Positions 45,497-54,369 of a DNA stretch of 64,000 nucleotides are shown here, one piece after another. The position numbers were made by a program, and so were the translations under genes. Under the pieces are notes generated by a model that was not told the DNA's origin, did not search any database, and saw only the letters and a program-made list of their open reading frames with translations. The stretch lies in the NCBI RefSeq assembly GCF_000156575.1, contig NZ_GG666056.1:26613-90612 (forward strand). The letters are read 5' to 3'. How positions within the stretch are numbered: the stretch's first letter is position 1; every line of letters begins with the position of its first letter. The DNA is from Anaerococcus lactolyticus ATCC 51172. GTDB taxonomy: Bacteria; Bacillota; Clostridia; Tissierellales; Peptoniphilaceae.

Positions 45497-46069
45497 ATGG
45501 CACAAGTATTAAAAGAAGAAGTTAGAAATAGAATACTCGAAGCAGCAGAAAAAGTATTTTATAAAAAGGATTATAGAGGTGCCAAATTAACAGAAATTGC
45601 AAAAGAAGCAGATATTCCTGTGGCACTAATTTATACCTATTTCAAAAATAAGGCAGTTTTGTTTGATGCAGTAGTAAGTTCTGTTTATATAAACTTCGAG
45701 TCAGCTTTTAATGAGGAAGAATCTTTGGAAAAAGGTTCTGCTTCTGAAAGGTTTGATGAAGTTGGAGAAAATTATATTCATGAACTTTTAAAAGATCGTA
45801 AGAAGTTAATTATTTTAATGGATAAAAGCTCAGGTACAAAGCATACAGAAGCAAAACAAAAACTCATATCGCAAATGCAGGTTCATATTGAAGTAAGTTT
45901 AAAAAGACAATCGAAACAGGAATATGATCCAATGCTTGCCCATATTTTAGCCAGTAACTTTACAGAGGGACTTCTTGAAATAGCAAGGCATTATCAAAGT
46001 GAAAAGTGGGCAAAAGATATGCTAAAACTTATTGCAAAGTGTTATTACAAGGGAGTGGAATCATTGTAA
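45497..46069 (+). CDS. TetR/AcrR family regulator
   Basis: 190 residues. The N-terminal HTH is clear: RILEAAEKVFYKKDYRGAKL, then TEIAKEADIPVALIYTYFKNKAVLFDAVV (about residues 31-59). The C-terminal ligand domain is divergent, as usual. AGGTG lies 7 bases upstream of the ATG. It probably represses its own promoter and the transporter operon through the shared operator, and releases on binding a transported compound (inference). Confidence 0.92.
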   Translation: MAQVLKEEVRNRILEAAEKVFYKKDYRGAKLTEIAKEADIPVALIYTYFKNKAVLFDAVVSSVYINFESAFNEEESLEKGSASERFDEVGENYIHELLKDRKKLIILMDKSSGTKHTEAKQKLISQMQVHIEVSLKRQSKQEYDPMLAHILASNFTEGLLEIARHYQSEKWAKDMLKLIAKCYYKGVESL

Positions 46070-46119
46070 GTTGATTTGATATTTAAATGCGATAAATTTA
46101 AATTTTTGGAGGAGATATT

Positions 46120-46638
46120 TTGAAGATATATAAAGATAAAGAAGAACTGAAATCTGAGATAAATAAAAGTTTTGAAAAGTATATTTCTGAATTTGATATT
46201 ATTCCTGAATCTCTCAAAGATAAGAGAGTCCCTGAAGTTGACAGAACACCAGCAGAAAATCTTGCTTATCAACTCGGATGGACAACATTAGTTTTGAAAT
46301 GGGAAAAAGATGAGAAAAACGGTTTTGAAGTAAAGACACCGTCGGATATGTTTAAATGGAATCAACTTGGAGAATTATATCAGTGGTTTACCGATACTTA
46401 TGCTCATTTATCGATAGAAGAATTAAAGAAACGATTGAAAGAAAATATTATATCTATCTATACAATGATTGATACACTAAGTGAAGAAGAATTATTTCAA
46501 CCGCATATGAGAAAATGGGCTGATGAAGCTACTAAAACAGCGACATGGGAAGTTTATAAGTTTATTCATGTTAATACGGTTGCCCCTTTTGGAACGTTTA
46601 GAACTAAGATTAGAAAATGGAAAAAGATTGTGCTATAA
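46120..46638 (+). CDS. ClbS/DfsB family (DUF1706) protein, first copy
   Basis: 172-residue four-helix bundle protein. Diagnostic stretches: DRTPAENLAYQLGWTTLVLKWE, TPSDMFKWNQLGELYQWF and the C-terminal ATWEVYKFIHVNTVAPFGTF. ClbS is the colibactin self-protection protein of E. coli; DUF1706 relatives are widespread in anaerobes with unknown substrates. TTG start at 46120, behind GGAGGAG. It lies between tetR and the terminator, so it is in the repressor transcript. A second copy of the same length lies at 60653, with similar protein but divergent DNA. Confidence 0.82.
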   Translation: MKIYKDKEELKSEINKSFEKYISEFDIIPESLKDKRVPEVDRTPAENLAYQLGWTTLVLKWEKDEKNGFEVKTPSDMFKWNQLGELYQWFTDTYAHLSIEELKKRLKENIISIYTMIDTLSEEELFQPHMRKWADEATKTATWEVYKFIHVNTVAPFGTFRTKIRKWKKIVL

Positions 46639-46690
46639 TTTTTGATTTGCTGATACAGTAATTTAAAAAAATATAGTGATCGGATAAAAT

Positions 46691-46720
46691 AGACTTTGCG
46701 TAATCAGCAAAGTCTTACTT
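46691..46720 (+). terminator. Terminator after clbS-like gene
   Basis: AGACTTTGC-GTAATCA-GCAAAGTCT stem with a weak T-run (TACTTT), separating the tetR unit from the transporter operon. Confidence 0.65.
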
Positions 46721-46728
46721 TAAACCTT

Positions 46729-46752
46729 AATACTGAATTAAAATTCAATATT
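46729..46752. promoter_or_regulatory. Candidate TetR operator of the transporter operon
   Basis: Inverted repeat AATACTGAAT-TAAA-ATTCAATATT with one mismatched pair, 26 bases before the first ABC start. Half-sites match those in the tetR promoter, where 17 contiguous bases are identical in inverted orientation. Confidence 0.7.
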
Positions 46753-46778
46753 ATTCAATTTTGAAAGGAGAGTTGTTC

Positions 46779-48518
46779 ATGCCGGAAAAAGAATTAAGGA
46801 AAAAAGTGATTGGGAAAAATAGTTTATCCAATTCACTTCTTGCTTTAAAAATAGTATTTGATTTGATACCACAAATCTTACTTGTATATTTGATTAGTTC
46901 TTTAATCACAAACAATATTAACGAAGGTAATTTAAAGTATATATTCTTGGGAATCTTTATATCGTTTGTATTAAAAGGAGTGTTTTATTATTTTGCAACA
47001 AAGGTTGCCCATGAGAAAGCATACGAAAAATTAACAGAACTTAGGTTAGATATTATCGGTCATCTGAAAAAACTAAGTTTGGGATTCTTTAAAGAACATA
47101 ATACAGGAGAGCTTACCAACATTGTTCAACATGATGTAGAGCAAGTGGAAGTATACCTTGCCCATGGTCTTCCTGAAATAATGGCAGTTACACTTCTGCC
47201 TACCATTATTTTTGTAGCTATGATTTTTGTTGATTGGCGTCTTGCTCTTGGAATGATTGCTGGAGTTCCACTCATGTATTTGGTAAAAGTTCTTTCACAG
47301 AAAACAATGGATAAAAACTTTGCTATTTACTTTAACCATGAAAATAAGATGAGAGAAGAGCTAATGGAATATGTAAAAAATATTTCTGTGATTAAGGCTT
47401 TTGCTAAAGAAGAGGAGATTAGTGAAAGAACATTAAAAACGGCAAGAGAATATATTTACTGGGTTAAAAAGAGCATGGGAGCAATTACAATTCCAATGGG
47501 ACTCATTGACATATTTATGGAAATTGGAGTAGTTATTGTCATGATTTTGGGAAGTATATTTCTTTACTATGGAAATATTACAACCCCTAATTTTATACTT
47601 GCCATTATTTTATCGTCTGCTTTTACTGCATCTATAAGTAAGACGGCTACATTGCAACATTTTTCTATTGTGTTTAAGGAAGCACTAAAGGCGATTGGAA
47701 AAGTTTTAACAGTTCCGCTTCCAAAGAAAAAGACAGAACAAGGTTTAGAATTTGGAAATATAGAATTTAAAGATGTGAATTTTGCATACGGAAAAGATAG
47801 CTTTGAGCTTAAAAATATCAATTTGAATTTTAAGAAAAATAGTTTGAACGCCTTTGTAGGAGCAAGTGGTTGTGGGAAAAGTACTGTATCTAATTTGCTT
47901 ATGGGATTTTGGGATGCAGATGAAGGACAAATACTGATAAATGGAAAAGATATAAAAGAATATAGTCAAGAAAATATCTCAATGCTGATTGGTAGTGTGC
48001 AACAAGAAGTTATCCTTTTTGATTTAAGTATTTTTGAAAATATAGCAATTGGAAAACTAAATGCAACAAAAGAAGAAGTCATAGAAGCTGCTAAAAAAGC
48101 AAGATGCCATGATTTTATTTCAGCATTGCCAAATGGATATGAAACACGAGTAGGTGAAATGGGAGTTAAGTTATCTGGTGGAGAAAAACAAAGAATCTCC
48201 ATAGCAAGAATGATACTGAAAAATGCACCGATTTTAATATTAGATGAAGCAATGGCAGCTGTTGATAGTGAAAATGAAAGACTAATCGGCGAAGCAATTG
48301 ACGATTTAAGCAAGGATAAAACCATTATTACAATTGCTCATCATCTAAACACAATTAGAGATTCAGACCAAATTATAGTTATGGATAAGGGTGTTGTTCT
48401 TGATGCAGGAAGCCATGAAGAGTTGATGAAAAGATGTGAGTTCTATAAGGATATGGTTGAAGCACAGAACAAGGTAGATAGATGGAATTTGAAAGAGGTG
48501 GTAACAGAAAATGTTTAG
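46779..48518 (+). CDS. ABC transporter with fused membrane and ATPase domains, subunit 1
   Basis: 579 residues: six-helix type IV exporter membrane domain (about 1-310) and a nucleotide-binding domain with Walker A GASGCGKST (about 361-369), Q-loop, signature LSGGEKQRISIAR, Walker B LILDEAMAAVD and switch His in AHHLNT. Pairs with the next gene as a heterodimer. The pair resembles YbtPQ/IrtAB-like importers as well as drug exporters, so direction is uncertain. ATG 46779 chosen because GAAAGGAG lies 9 bases before it; an upstream TTG at 46761 would lie in the operator region. Eight-base overlap with the next gene. Confidence 0.88.
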   Translation: MPEKELRKKVIGKNSLSNSLLALKIVFDLIPQILLVYLISSLITNNINEGNLKYIFLGIFISFVLKGVFYYFATKVAHEKAYEKLTELRLDIIGHLKKLSLGFFKEHNTGELTNIVQHDVEQVEVYLAHGLPEIMAVTLLPTIIFVAMIFVDWRLALGMIAGVPLMYLVKVLSQKTMDKNFAIYFNHENKMREELMEYVKNISVIKAFAKEEEISERTLKTAREYIYWVKKSMGAITIPMGLIDIFMEIGVVIVMILGSIFLYYGNITTPNFILAIILSSAFTASISKTATLQHFSIVFKEALKAIGKVLTVPLPKKKTEQGLEFGNIEFKDVNFAYGKDSFELKNINLNFKKNSLNAFVGASGCGKSTVSNLLMGFWDADEGQILINGKDIKEYSQENISMLIGSVQQEVILFDLSIFENIAIGKLNATKEEVIEAAKKARCHDFISALPNGYETRVGEMGVKLSGGEKQRISIARMILKNAPILILDEAMAAVDSENERLIGEAIDDLSKDKTIITIAHHLNTIRDSDQIIVMDKGVVLDAGSHEELMKRCEFYKDMVEAQNKVDRWNLKEVVTENV

Positions 48519-50220
48519 AGAAATGTTAAAGCTGCTTACAAAAACCGGCAAGAGAGATTTGATTATATCAAGTGTATTCTTTGCCCTTTATGGACTAAGC
48601 TCCATAGCCATGATTGTTATCGTATTTTCTATACTGTTTCAGATATTTGATGGGACGAGTTTAGCAAGTTTATATAAAGGTTTTATTGCAATTGGGTTAC
48701 TTGTAGTATTCAAAGGCATTTGTAATATGGTTGCAGATATGAAAAAGCATAGTGCAGGTTTTGATATTGTTCAGCAAATCAGAGAACGCATGATTATTAA
48801 ATTGAAAAAATTCAGTTTGGGATTTTATACCAATGAAAGACTGGGAGAGATCAATACAATTTTACACAAAGATGTTGATAATATGTCTCTTGTTGTAGGA
48901 CACATGTGGTCGAGAATGTTTGGCGATTTTTTGATAGGTGCAGTCGTATTTATCGGTCTTGCAAGTATTGATTTCAAACTTGCTATTCTAATGGCTGTAT
49001 CTGTTCCGATTGCACTTGTCTTTCTATATCTGACAATTAAGCAATCTGAAAGAATAGAGAATCAGAATAATTCAGCACTTCTTGATATGGTTAGCTTATT
49101 TGTTGAATATGTTAGAGGAATACCTGTACTAAAGAGTTTTTCAAACAATAAAAGCTTGGATAATGAGCTTATGAACAAGACAAAAAAGTTTGGAGAAACA
49201 AGCAAAGTAGCTTCAAGATTCAAGGCAAAACAGCTATCTATATTTGGGTTTTTACTGGATATTGGATATTTAGTTCTTTTAATTGCAGGAGCAATACTTG
49301 TTATAAAGGGAAGTCTTGATGTACTTAATTTTATTATCTTTGCAGTAATTTCAAAAGAGTTTTATAAGCCGTTCGCTTCTATGGAACAACACTATATGAA
49401 CTATGTTTCGGCGGTAGATAGTTACGAAAGACTTTCAAGAATTTTATATGCAGATGTAATCCCGGATAAAGTGAATGGAATTGTTCCGATGGATAATGAT
49501 ATAGCTTTTGAAAACATAGATTTTTCCTATGAAAAAGATGAATTTAAAATGGAAAAATTGAGCTTTTCTATTGCTGAAAAAACTATGACAGCCTTAGTTG
49601 GAGAATCAGGTAGTGGAAAGACTACTATAACCAACTTGCTTTTAAGATTTTATGATGTGCATAAAGGAAAAATTACCCTCGGAGGAACTGATATAAGGGA
49701 TATTCCTTATGATGAGCTTTTAGATCGTATTAGTATTGTCATGCAAAATGTTCAGTTGTTTGATAATACCATTGAAGAAAACATCAAGGTAGGTAAAAAA
49801 GGAGCAACGAAAGAAGAAATCATTGAAGCTGCAAAGAAAGCGAGGATACATGATTTCATTATGAGTTTACCAAAAGGTTATGAAACTGATATTGGAGAAA
49901 ATGGTGGGATTTTATCAGGTGGACAGAGACAAAGAATATCTATTGCAAGAGCTTTTCTAAAGGATGCACCTATTTTAATTCTTGATGAAATGACAAGTAA
50001 TGTTGATCCTGTAAATGAATCTTTGATACAAGATGCTATTACAGAACTTGCAAAGAATAGAACTGTACTTGTAGTGGCTCATCATTTAAAAACCATTCAA
50101 AAAGCTGACCAAATTCTCGTATTTCAAAAAGGAAATTTACTTGAAAAAGGAAAGCATGGGGAACTTCTTGAGAAAGATGGTTACTACACAAAATTATGGA
50201 AAGCTCAGTACGAGGTATAA
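48511..50220 (+). CDS. ABC transporter with fused membrane and ATPase domains, subunit 2
   Basis: 569 residues with the same layout: membrane domain (1-315), Walker A GESGSGKTT, signature LSGGQRQRISIARAF, Walker B LILDEMTSNVD, and AHHLKT. Both subunits keep the catalytic glutamate, so both ATP sites may be active. Substrate unknown; linkage to an ECF transporter in one operon suggests metal, siderophore or vitamin traffic, while TetR control would equally fit drug export. Confidence 0.88.
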   Translation: MFREMLKLLTKTGKRDLIISSVFFALYGLSSIAMIVIVFSILFQIFDGTSLASLYKGFIAIGLLVVFKGICNMVADMKKHSAGFDIVQQIRERMIIKLKKFSLGFYTNERLGEINTILHKDVDNMSLVVGHMWSRMFGDFLIGAVVFIGLASIDFKLAILMAVSVPIALVFLYLTIKQSERIENQNNSALLDMVSLFVEYVRGIPVLKSFSNNKSLDNELMNKTKKFGETSKVASRFKAKQLSIFGFLLDIGYLVLLIAGAILVIKGSLDVLNFIIFAVISKEFYKPFASMEQHYMNYVSAVDSYERLSRILYADVIPDKVNGIVPMDNDIAFENIDFSYEKDEFKMEKLSFSIAEKTMTALVGESGSGKTTITNLLLRFYDVHKGKITLGGTDIRDIPYDELLDRISIVMQNVQLFDNTIEENIKVGKKGATKEEIIEAAKKARIHDFIMSLPKGYETDIGENGGILSGGQRQRISIARAFLKDAPILILDEMTSNVDPVNESLIQDAITELAKNRTVLVVAHHLKTIQKADQILVFQKGNLLEKGKHGELLEKDGYYTKLWKAQYEV

Positions 50221-50222
50221 TC

Positions 50223-51740
50223 ATGATTTTGTTAAAAAATGTTTCTTATGAATGGGAAGATGGGCGAACTGCTTTAAAAAATATCAATCTTGAAATTAAA
50301 AAAGGTGAATTTGTTTTAATTTCAGGGAAAAGTGGAAGTGGTAAAAGCACTCTTGGAAGTGTAATGAATGGTCTTATACCACATTATTACAAAGGCAAAA
50401 TGAAAGGAGAAGCCTTTGTGTCCGGAAAAGATATAAGCAAATTATTACTTCATGAAATAGGGCATATTGTAGGGACTGTATTTCAAGATCCAAGAAGTCA
50501 GTTTTTTACAACAACTACAGATGAAGAAATAGCTTTTGGGCTTCAAACGATCTGCAAATCAAGATATGAAATCAAACAGAGAGTAGAAGAAGTATATGCA
50601 GAACTGGATATTGAGGAACTGAAAGGAAAATCTGTTTTTGAATTATCAAGCGGACAGAAACAAAAGATAGCTATTGCAAGCATCTATGCGATGAATCCGA
50701 AAGTTTTAATTTTGGATGAACCTTCAGCAAATTTGGATATGAAAGCAACATTTGACCTGTTTTTAATTTTGGAGAAATTAAAGAAAAAAGGAACAACAGT
50801 TGTTCTAATTGAGCATCGTTTGTACTATGTAAAATCTTTATTTGACCGTTTTCTTTTGGTGAAAGATGGAGAGATTGCACAGGACTTGAGTCGGGAAGAA
50901 GTTATCCGTCTTGAAGGGGAGTTTTGGGATGAAAATGGGCTAAGAACTCTTGAATTAGAAGAATACAGGATAAGTGAGAAGAAAGATTCATATCAATTAA
51001 ATGATGAAAGTATCAACGGAAAAGGCTTGAGATTTTGCTATCCGAATGTAGCTAAGGATGGAAAGAAACAAAACAAGTACATCTTAAATCATCTTGATTT
51101 CAATATGGAGTGTGGAAAAGCCATTGGTCTTATAGGCTTAAATGGTACCGGGAAAACCACCTTTGCAAGAGTGATTTCAGGACTTGAGAAGATAAAAGAG
51201 GGAACAATATGGGCTGGAAAAGATAAGTCGCTTAATCATAAAGATTTAATGGATATGTCATATTTTGTCTTTCAAGATTCAGACTATCAGTTGTTTTCGG
51301 AAAGTGTACTTGATGAAATGCTACTTGGTATTTCAAGTAAAGATAAAAAAGAAAATACTCAAAAGGCAAAGTCTATTTTGAGTGTACTTGGCTTAGACAA
51401 ATACATTGATAAGCATCCGTTTGCTTTATCAAGAGGAGAAAAACAAAGACTGACAATAGCTTGTGGAATGATGAAACAGGCAAAAGTTTTTATCTATGAT
51501 GAACCAACATCAGGTTGTGATAAAGACTCAATGCTTTCGGTGGCAAAATTGATTGAAGAACAATTAAAAAATGGGACAACAGTCTTGGTAATAAGTCATG
51601 ATTTTGAGTTTTTAGCAAACACAGTAAGCGATCTGTGGGTAATGGGAGATGGAAAAATAGAAACTGTTTTAGATATGAGTGAAAGTAACAAATTTCTCAT
51701 ATTAGACAAGATGAGAGGAGGTAGAGAACTTGATAGATAG
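50223..51740 (+). CDS. ECF transporter ATPase, two fused ABC domains
   Basis: 505 residues with two ATPase halves. First: GKSGSGKSTL, LSSGQKQKIAIAS, LILDEPSANLD. Second: GLNGTGKTTF, LSRGEKQRLTIACGM, FIYDEPTSGCD. This is the fused EcfA form used by energy-coupling-factor vitamin and metal importers. The ATG at 50223 follows GAGGT; an upstream in-frame start at 50196 would overlap the previous gene by 25 bases. Overlaps ecfT by 11 bases. Confidence 0.88.
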   Translation: MILLKNVSYEWEDGRTALKNINLEIKKGEFVLISGKSGSGKSTLGSVMNGLIPHYYKGKMKGEAFVSGKDISKLLLHEIGHIVGTVFQDPRSQFFTTTTDEEIAFGLQTICKSRYEIKQRVEEVYAELDIEELKGKSVFELSSGQKQKIAIASIYAMNPKVLILDEPSANLDMKATFDLFLILEKLKKKGTTVVLIEHRLYYVKSLFDRFLLVKDGEIAQDLSREEVIRLEGEFWDENGLRTLELEEYRISEKKDSYQLNDESINGKGLRFCYPNVAKDGKKQNKYILNHLDFNMECGKAIGLIGLNGTGKTTFARVISGLEKIKEGTIWAGKDKSLNHKDLMDMSYFVFQDSDYQLFSESVLDEMLLGISSKDKKENTQKAKSILSVLGLDKYIDKHPFALSRGEKQRLTIACGMMKQAKVFIYDEPTSGCDKDSMLSVAKLIEEQLKNGTTVLVISHDFEFLANTVSDLWVMGDGKIETVLDMSESNKFLILDKMRGGRELDR

Positions 51741-52434
51741 AAAAACAGTCGATCCGAGAATAAAACTTATTCTACTTCCAATTGCCTCCTTTACCAGCTT
51801 TTTTATAAGCGATACAATCCTACTTTTCGGACTGATTGTCTTTGCCTTTTTTCTGTATGTATACAGTAGTATGTGGAAAAGAGCATTACGCTTTATTTTG
51901 TTTTTTGTGCTTTTATACTGCATAGAGTTAGGGCTTGGAAAGTTTCGTGAAGCAAGTATCGTATTTGCAATATATATGTTTATTTACTTTGCATCAAGGA
52001 TGACCTTAATTGCTATGTTTGGTGGATATATAACAAAGACTACAAGTGTAAGTGAAATGCTTGAAGCATTAAATAGAATGAAAGTACCAAGAAGCATTGG
52101 TATACCTTTTAGTGTTTTGCTTAGGTTTGTACCAACTATAAGAATAGAACTCAAGGCATTAAAAGAGAATATGAAGATTCGAGGAATCGTAACAAGTAGA
52201 TTTTTCCCGTTGCTACATCCATTTAAATATATTGAATATACGCTTGTTCCACTTTTAATGAGGATGATTAAGATTTCAGATGAACTGTCAGCTTCAGCAC
52301 TCATTAGAGGACTTGATAGTGATGAGAACAGGGTTACATTGACAAAATTGAGGTTTAGATGGGCGGATTTGTTGATTGGACTATTAGGAGCTTTGATGAT
52401 TGCTCTTGTGATAGTAATACAGAAAATTTATTAG
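51730..52434 (+). CDS. ECF transporter transmembrane protein EcfT
   Basis: 234 residues, five to six hydrophobic segments (for example FILFFVLLYCIELGLGKF and LIGLLGALMIALVIVI). The coupling helix carries the conserved Ala-Arg-Gly type motif as SASALIRGLDSD (about residues 190-201), which contacts the ATPases. TTG start behind GAGGAGGT. Works with the fused ATPase before it and the S component after it. Confidence 0.85.
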   Translation: MIDRKTVDPRIKLILLPIASFTSFFISDTILLFGLIVFAFFLYVYSSMWKRALRFILFFVLLYCIELGLGKFREASIVFAIYMFIYFASRMTLIAMFGGYITKTTSVSEMLEALNRMKVPRSIGIPFSVLLRFVPTIRIELKALKENMKIRGIVTSRFFPLLHPFKYIEYTLVPLLMRMIKISDELSASALIRGLDSDENRVTLTKLRFRWADLLIGLLGALMIALVIVIQKIY

Positions 52435-52444
52435 GAGGACTTTT

Positions 52445-53029
52445 ATGAAAAACAAATTAAATGGTCGTGATTTTATTACAATCGGAATCTTTAATGCAAT
52501 TGGAATTGTCATATACATGGTGGTTGCATTTGCTATGGCAACAACAGTGATTGGAGGATTTATTGCTTCAGGAGTTAGCTTTATGGTAGCTGCTACCGTT
52601 TATATACTTATGGCTTTGAAAGTTAAAAAGAAGGGCGTATTTACAATATCAGGAACGCTTCTTGGTTTAATTGCATTGTCAGGAGGACATTTGCCTCATG
52701 CAGTCTTTGCTGTAATCGGTGGAATTATATGTGATTTGATTATAGGAAATTATGAGAGCAAGGGACGAATGATTATTGGATATGGGATATTTGCATTAGC
52801 AGATTTTTTAGGAACAGTAATTCCTGTGATTTTATTCGGGACAGCTTCTTTTGTGGAAAGAGCATCAAAATGGAAAATGAGCGAAGCACAAATAAATGAA
52901 GCATTATCTTATTTCAAAGTTTCGTGGGCAGTAGGATTTGGCTTGATAACTTTTGTTCTTGCTTGCATAGGAGCATTCGTTGCAACAAAGATACTCAAAA
53001 AGCATTTTGAAAAAGCAGGAGTGATTTAA
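52445..53029 (+). CDS. ECF transporter S component, MptD-like (TIGR02185 type)
   Basis: 194-residue membrane protein with about six helices, beginning LNGRDFITIGIFNAIGIVIYMV, the pattern of the MptD/Trep_Strep group of putative S components that bind the substrate. GGAGG lies 6 bases upstream. It completes an ATPase-T-S module. The ligand cannot be predicted from sequence. Confidence 0.8.
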   Translation: MKNKLNGRDFITIGIFNAIGIVIYMVVAFAMATTVIGGFIASGVSFMVAATVYILMALKVKKKGVFTISGTLLGLIALSGGHLPHAVFAVIGGIICDLIIGNYESKGRMIIGYGIFALADFLGTVIPVILFGTASFVERASKWKMSEAQINEALSYFKVSWAVGFGLITFVLACIGAFVATKILKKHFEKAGVI

Positions 53030-53070
53030 TAATAAATTTACTTAGGAGGGAAAATAATGGAGGGATAATT

Positions 53071-53178
53071 ATGTCAAAACTTATAGTTTCGGTTTTCACA
53101 GAACGATATAATTATCCTTTTTTATTCTTGGAATTGCTTACACATAGCAATAATACTTTACCAGAAACAACAAAATAG
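53071..53178 (+). CDS. Possible 35-residue peptide
   Basis: ATG at 53071 behind GGAGGG, encoding MSKLIVSVFTERYNYPF and 18 further residues. No family recognised. It fills part of the 190-base gap between the S component and the sigma-like gene. It may be a scar of a lost gene. Confidence 0.2.
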   Translation: MSKLIVSVFTERYNYPFLFLELLTHSNNTLPETTK

Positions 53179-53210
53179 AAAATTATATAAAACATTAGTT
53201 TTTAAGCCGA

Positions 53211-53250
53211 GAGGACTTTTTACGTCAAAGTGTAGAAGTCCTCCTTTTTT
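53211..53250 (+). terminator. Leader hairpin before sigma-like gene
   Basis: GAGGACTT-N17-AAGTCCTC followed by CTTTTTTT, 45 bases before the next start. May also end the transporter operon. Confidence 0.75.
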
Positions 53251-53294
53251 ATTCTCAAAACCAAAACAGAGAACTTAAAAAGGAGGATGACTAA

Positions 53295-53711
53295 GTGGCA
53301 AAGAAAGAATATTACCTTTATGTAAAAGGCAAAGCCGTACCTGTAAGTGAAGAAGTCTACAAAGCCTATTGGAAGATAACAGAGCATGAAAAGTATCTCC
53401 AAAGAAAAGATTGGAAGCATAATGTAATACCATTTTCGGCACTGGATCATGATGGACACTTTGTAGATAACATCATAGATGAAAAGATAGACTTAGAAAA
53501 AATTGTAGAAGTAAAAATGCGAATTGAAGAACTTCATAGAGCATTAAATACTCTTTCAAAAGAAGAACGAGAGTTGATGGAAGCCATCTTCTACAAAGAA
53601 GAAAGTCTAAGGTCAATCAGCAGAAGAGAGAAAGTTACACATCAAGCAATCAGTGGGAGGAGGGATAGGATTTTAGAAAAACTGAGAAAGATTTTAGAAG
53701 ATAAAATCTAA
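53295..53711 (+). CDS. Sigma-70 region 4-like protein of mobile elements
   Basis: 138 residues. The C-terminal half has RALNTLSKEERELMEAIFYKEESLRSISRREKVTHQAISGRRDRILEKLR, a sigma region 4 helix-turn-helix; the N-terminal part (EYYLYVKGKAVPVSEEVYKAYW) is the extension typical of transposon-borne copies. No region 2 is present, so it acts as a DNA-binding regulator rather than a full sigma factor (inference). GTG start behind GGAGGATGA. Confidence 0.78.
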   Translation: MAKKEYYLYVKGKAVPVSEEVYKAYWKITEHEKYLQRKDWKHNVIPFSALDHDGHFVDNIIDEKIDLEKIVEVKMRIEELHRALNTLSKEERELMEAIFYKEESLRSISRREKVTHQAISGRRDRILEKLRKILEDKI

Positions 53712-53718
53712 AAACTTG

Positions 53719-53758
53719 GAAAGGTTAAGTGTCAAAAAAAGGTGCTTAACCTTTCTTT
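53719..53758 (+). terminator. Leader hairpin before DUF3847 gene
   Basis: GAAAGGTTAAG-N15-CTTAACCTTTC perfect 11-base stem then TTT, 38 bases before the next start. Confidence 0.65.
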
Positions 53759-53795
53759 ATGGAAACAAGCAGATACCAAAACGGAGGAATGAAAA

Positions 53796-54125
53796 ATGAA
53801 GAAAGAAAACACATTACAGGAAGTACAGGAACAAATTTCTGAACTTCAGCAAGAAAGAGAAAAGTGCGATGTGAAGCTGAAACAATTACAAAATCAAGGC
53901 AAGAAATTAGAAAAACTTGCAAACGAAAAGGAACGAAAAAGAAGAAATCATAGGCTCATACAAAGAGGCTTGATAGTAGAAAGAGTCATTAAAAATCCTA
54001 TCATGTTTACTAACGATGAGATAGAAGAATTACTTAAAGTTGCTACTCACACAAAAGAATACAGACAAGCCTATGAAGAAATGATAAATGGGAAAGATAT
54101 GGAAGATGAAACAGAGATAGAGTAG
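53796..54125 (+). CDS. DUF3847 protein, first copy
   Basis: 109 residues, mostly coiled coil (QEVQEQISELQQEREKCDVKLKQLQ), with a conserved basic centre RNHRLIQRGLIVERVI and helix NDEIEELLKVATHTKEY. DUF3847 proteins are encoded beside oriT and the relaxase in many Firmicutes elements and are probably relaxosome accessories (inference). An oriT-like region and mobL follow. A paralogue lies at 63465. Confidence 0.78.
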   Translation: MKKENTLQEVQEQISELQQEREKCDVKLKQLQNQGKKLEKLANEKERKRRNHRLIQRGLIVERVIKNPIMFTNDEIEELLKVATHTKEYRQAYEEMINGKDMEDETEIE

Positions 54126-54180
54126 ATAAAATAAAAAACCATAGTTTTTTCAGAAGCTCCCTGCAAGGGCAAAAAGCTTC

Positions 54181-54240
54181 GCAGAACGCAAAGCACCCTT
54201 TAGGGTGTATAATTGCGCCCTTAGAAAAACTAAGGGATTT
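54181..54240 (+). repeat. oriT-like region, copy 1
   Basis: Contains a 36-base core (54193-54228) that occurs exactly in inverse orientation at 63785-63820. Inside are ACCCT-TT-AGGGT and CTTAG-AAAA-CTAAG type inverted repeats. It lies in the 244-base gap between DUF3847 and the relaxase gene, the usual place for an origin of transfer. The rest of the gap holds a short hairpin near 54158-54180 and no gene. Confidence 0.65.
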
Positions 54241-54369
54241 TAGCAAGTCTTTAAAAATCCAAAACTTAATAAAAACATACGGATAAAGTAGATAGGAAAA
54301 GATACAAAAAATAACCTGTCTGCTTTTTCCTTTACCTGAAAACAAACAAAAAATGAAAGGAGCTTAAAA

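Noticed and set aside
46120..46638. Recent duplication as the origin of the two ClbS-like genes
   Set aside because: The DNA differs at many synonymous sites even where the proteins are identical, which argues against a recent copy event.
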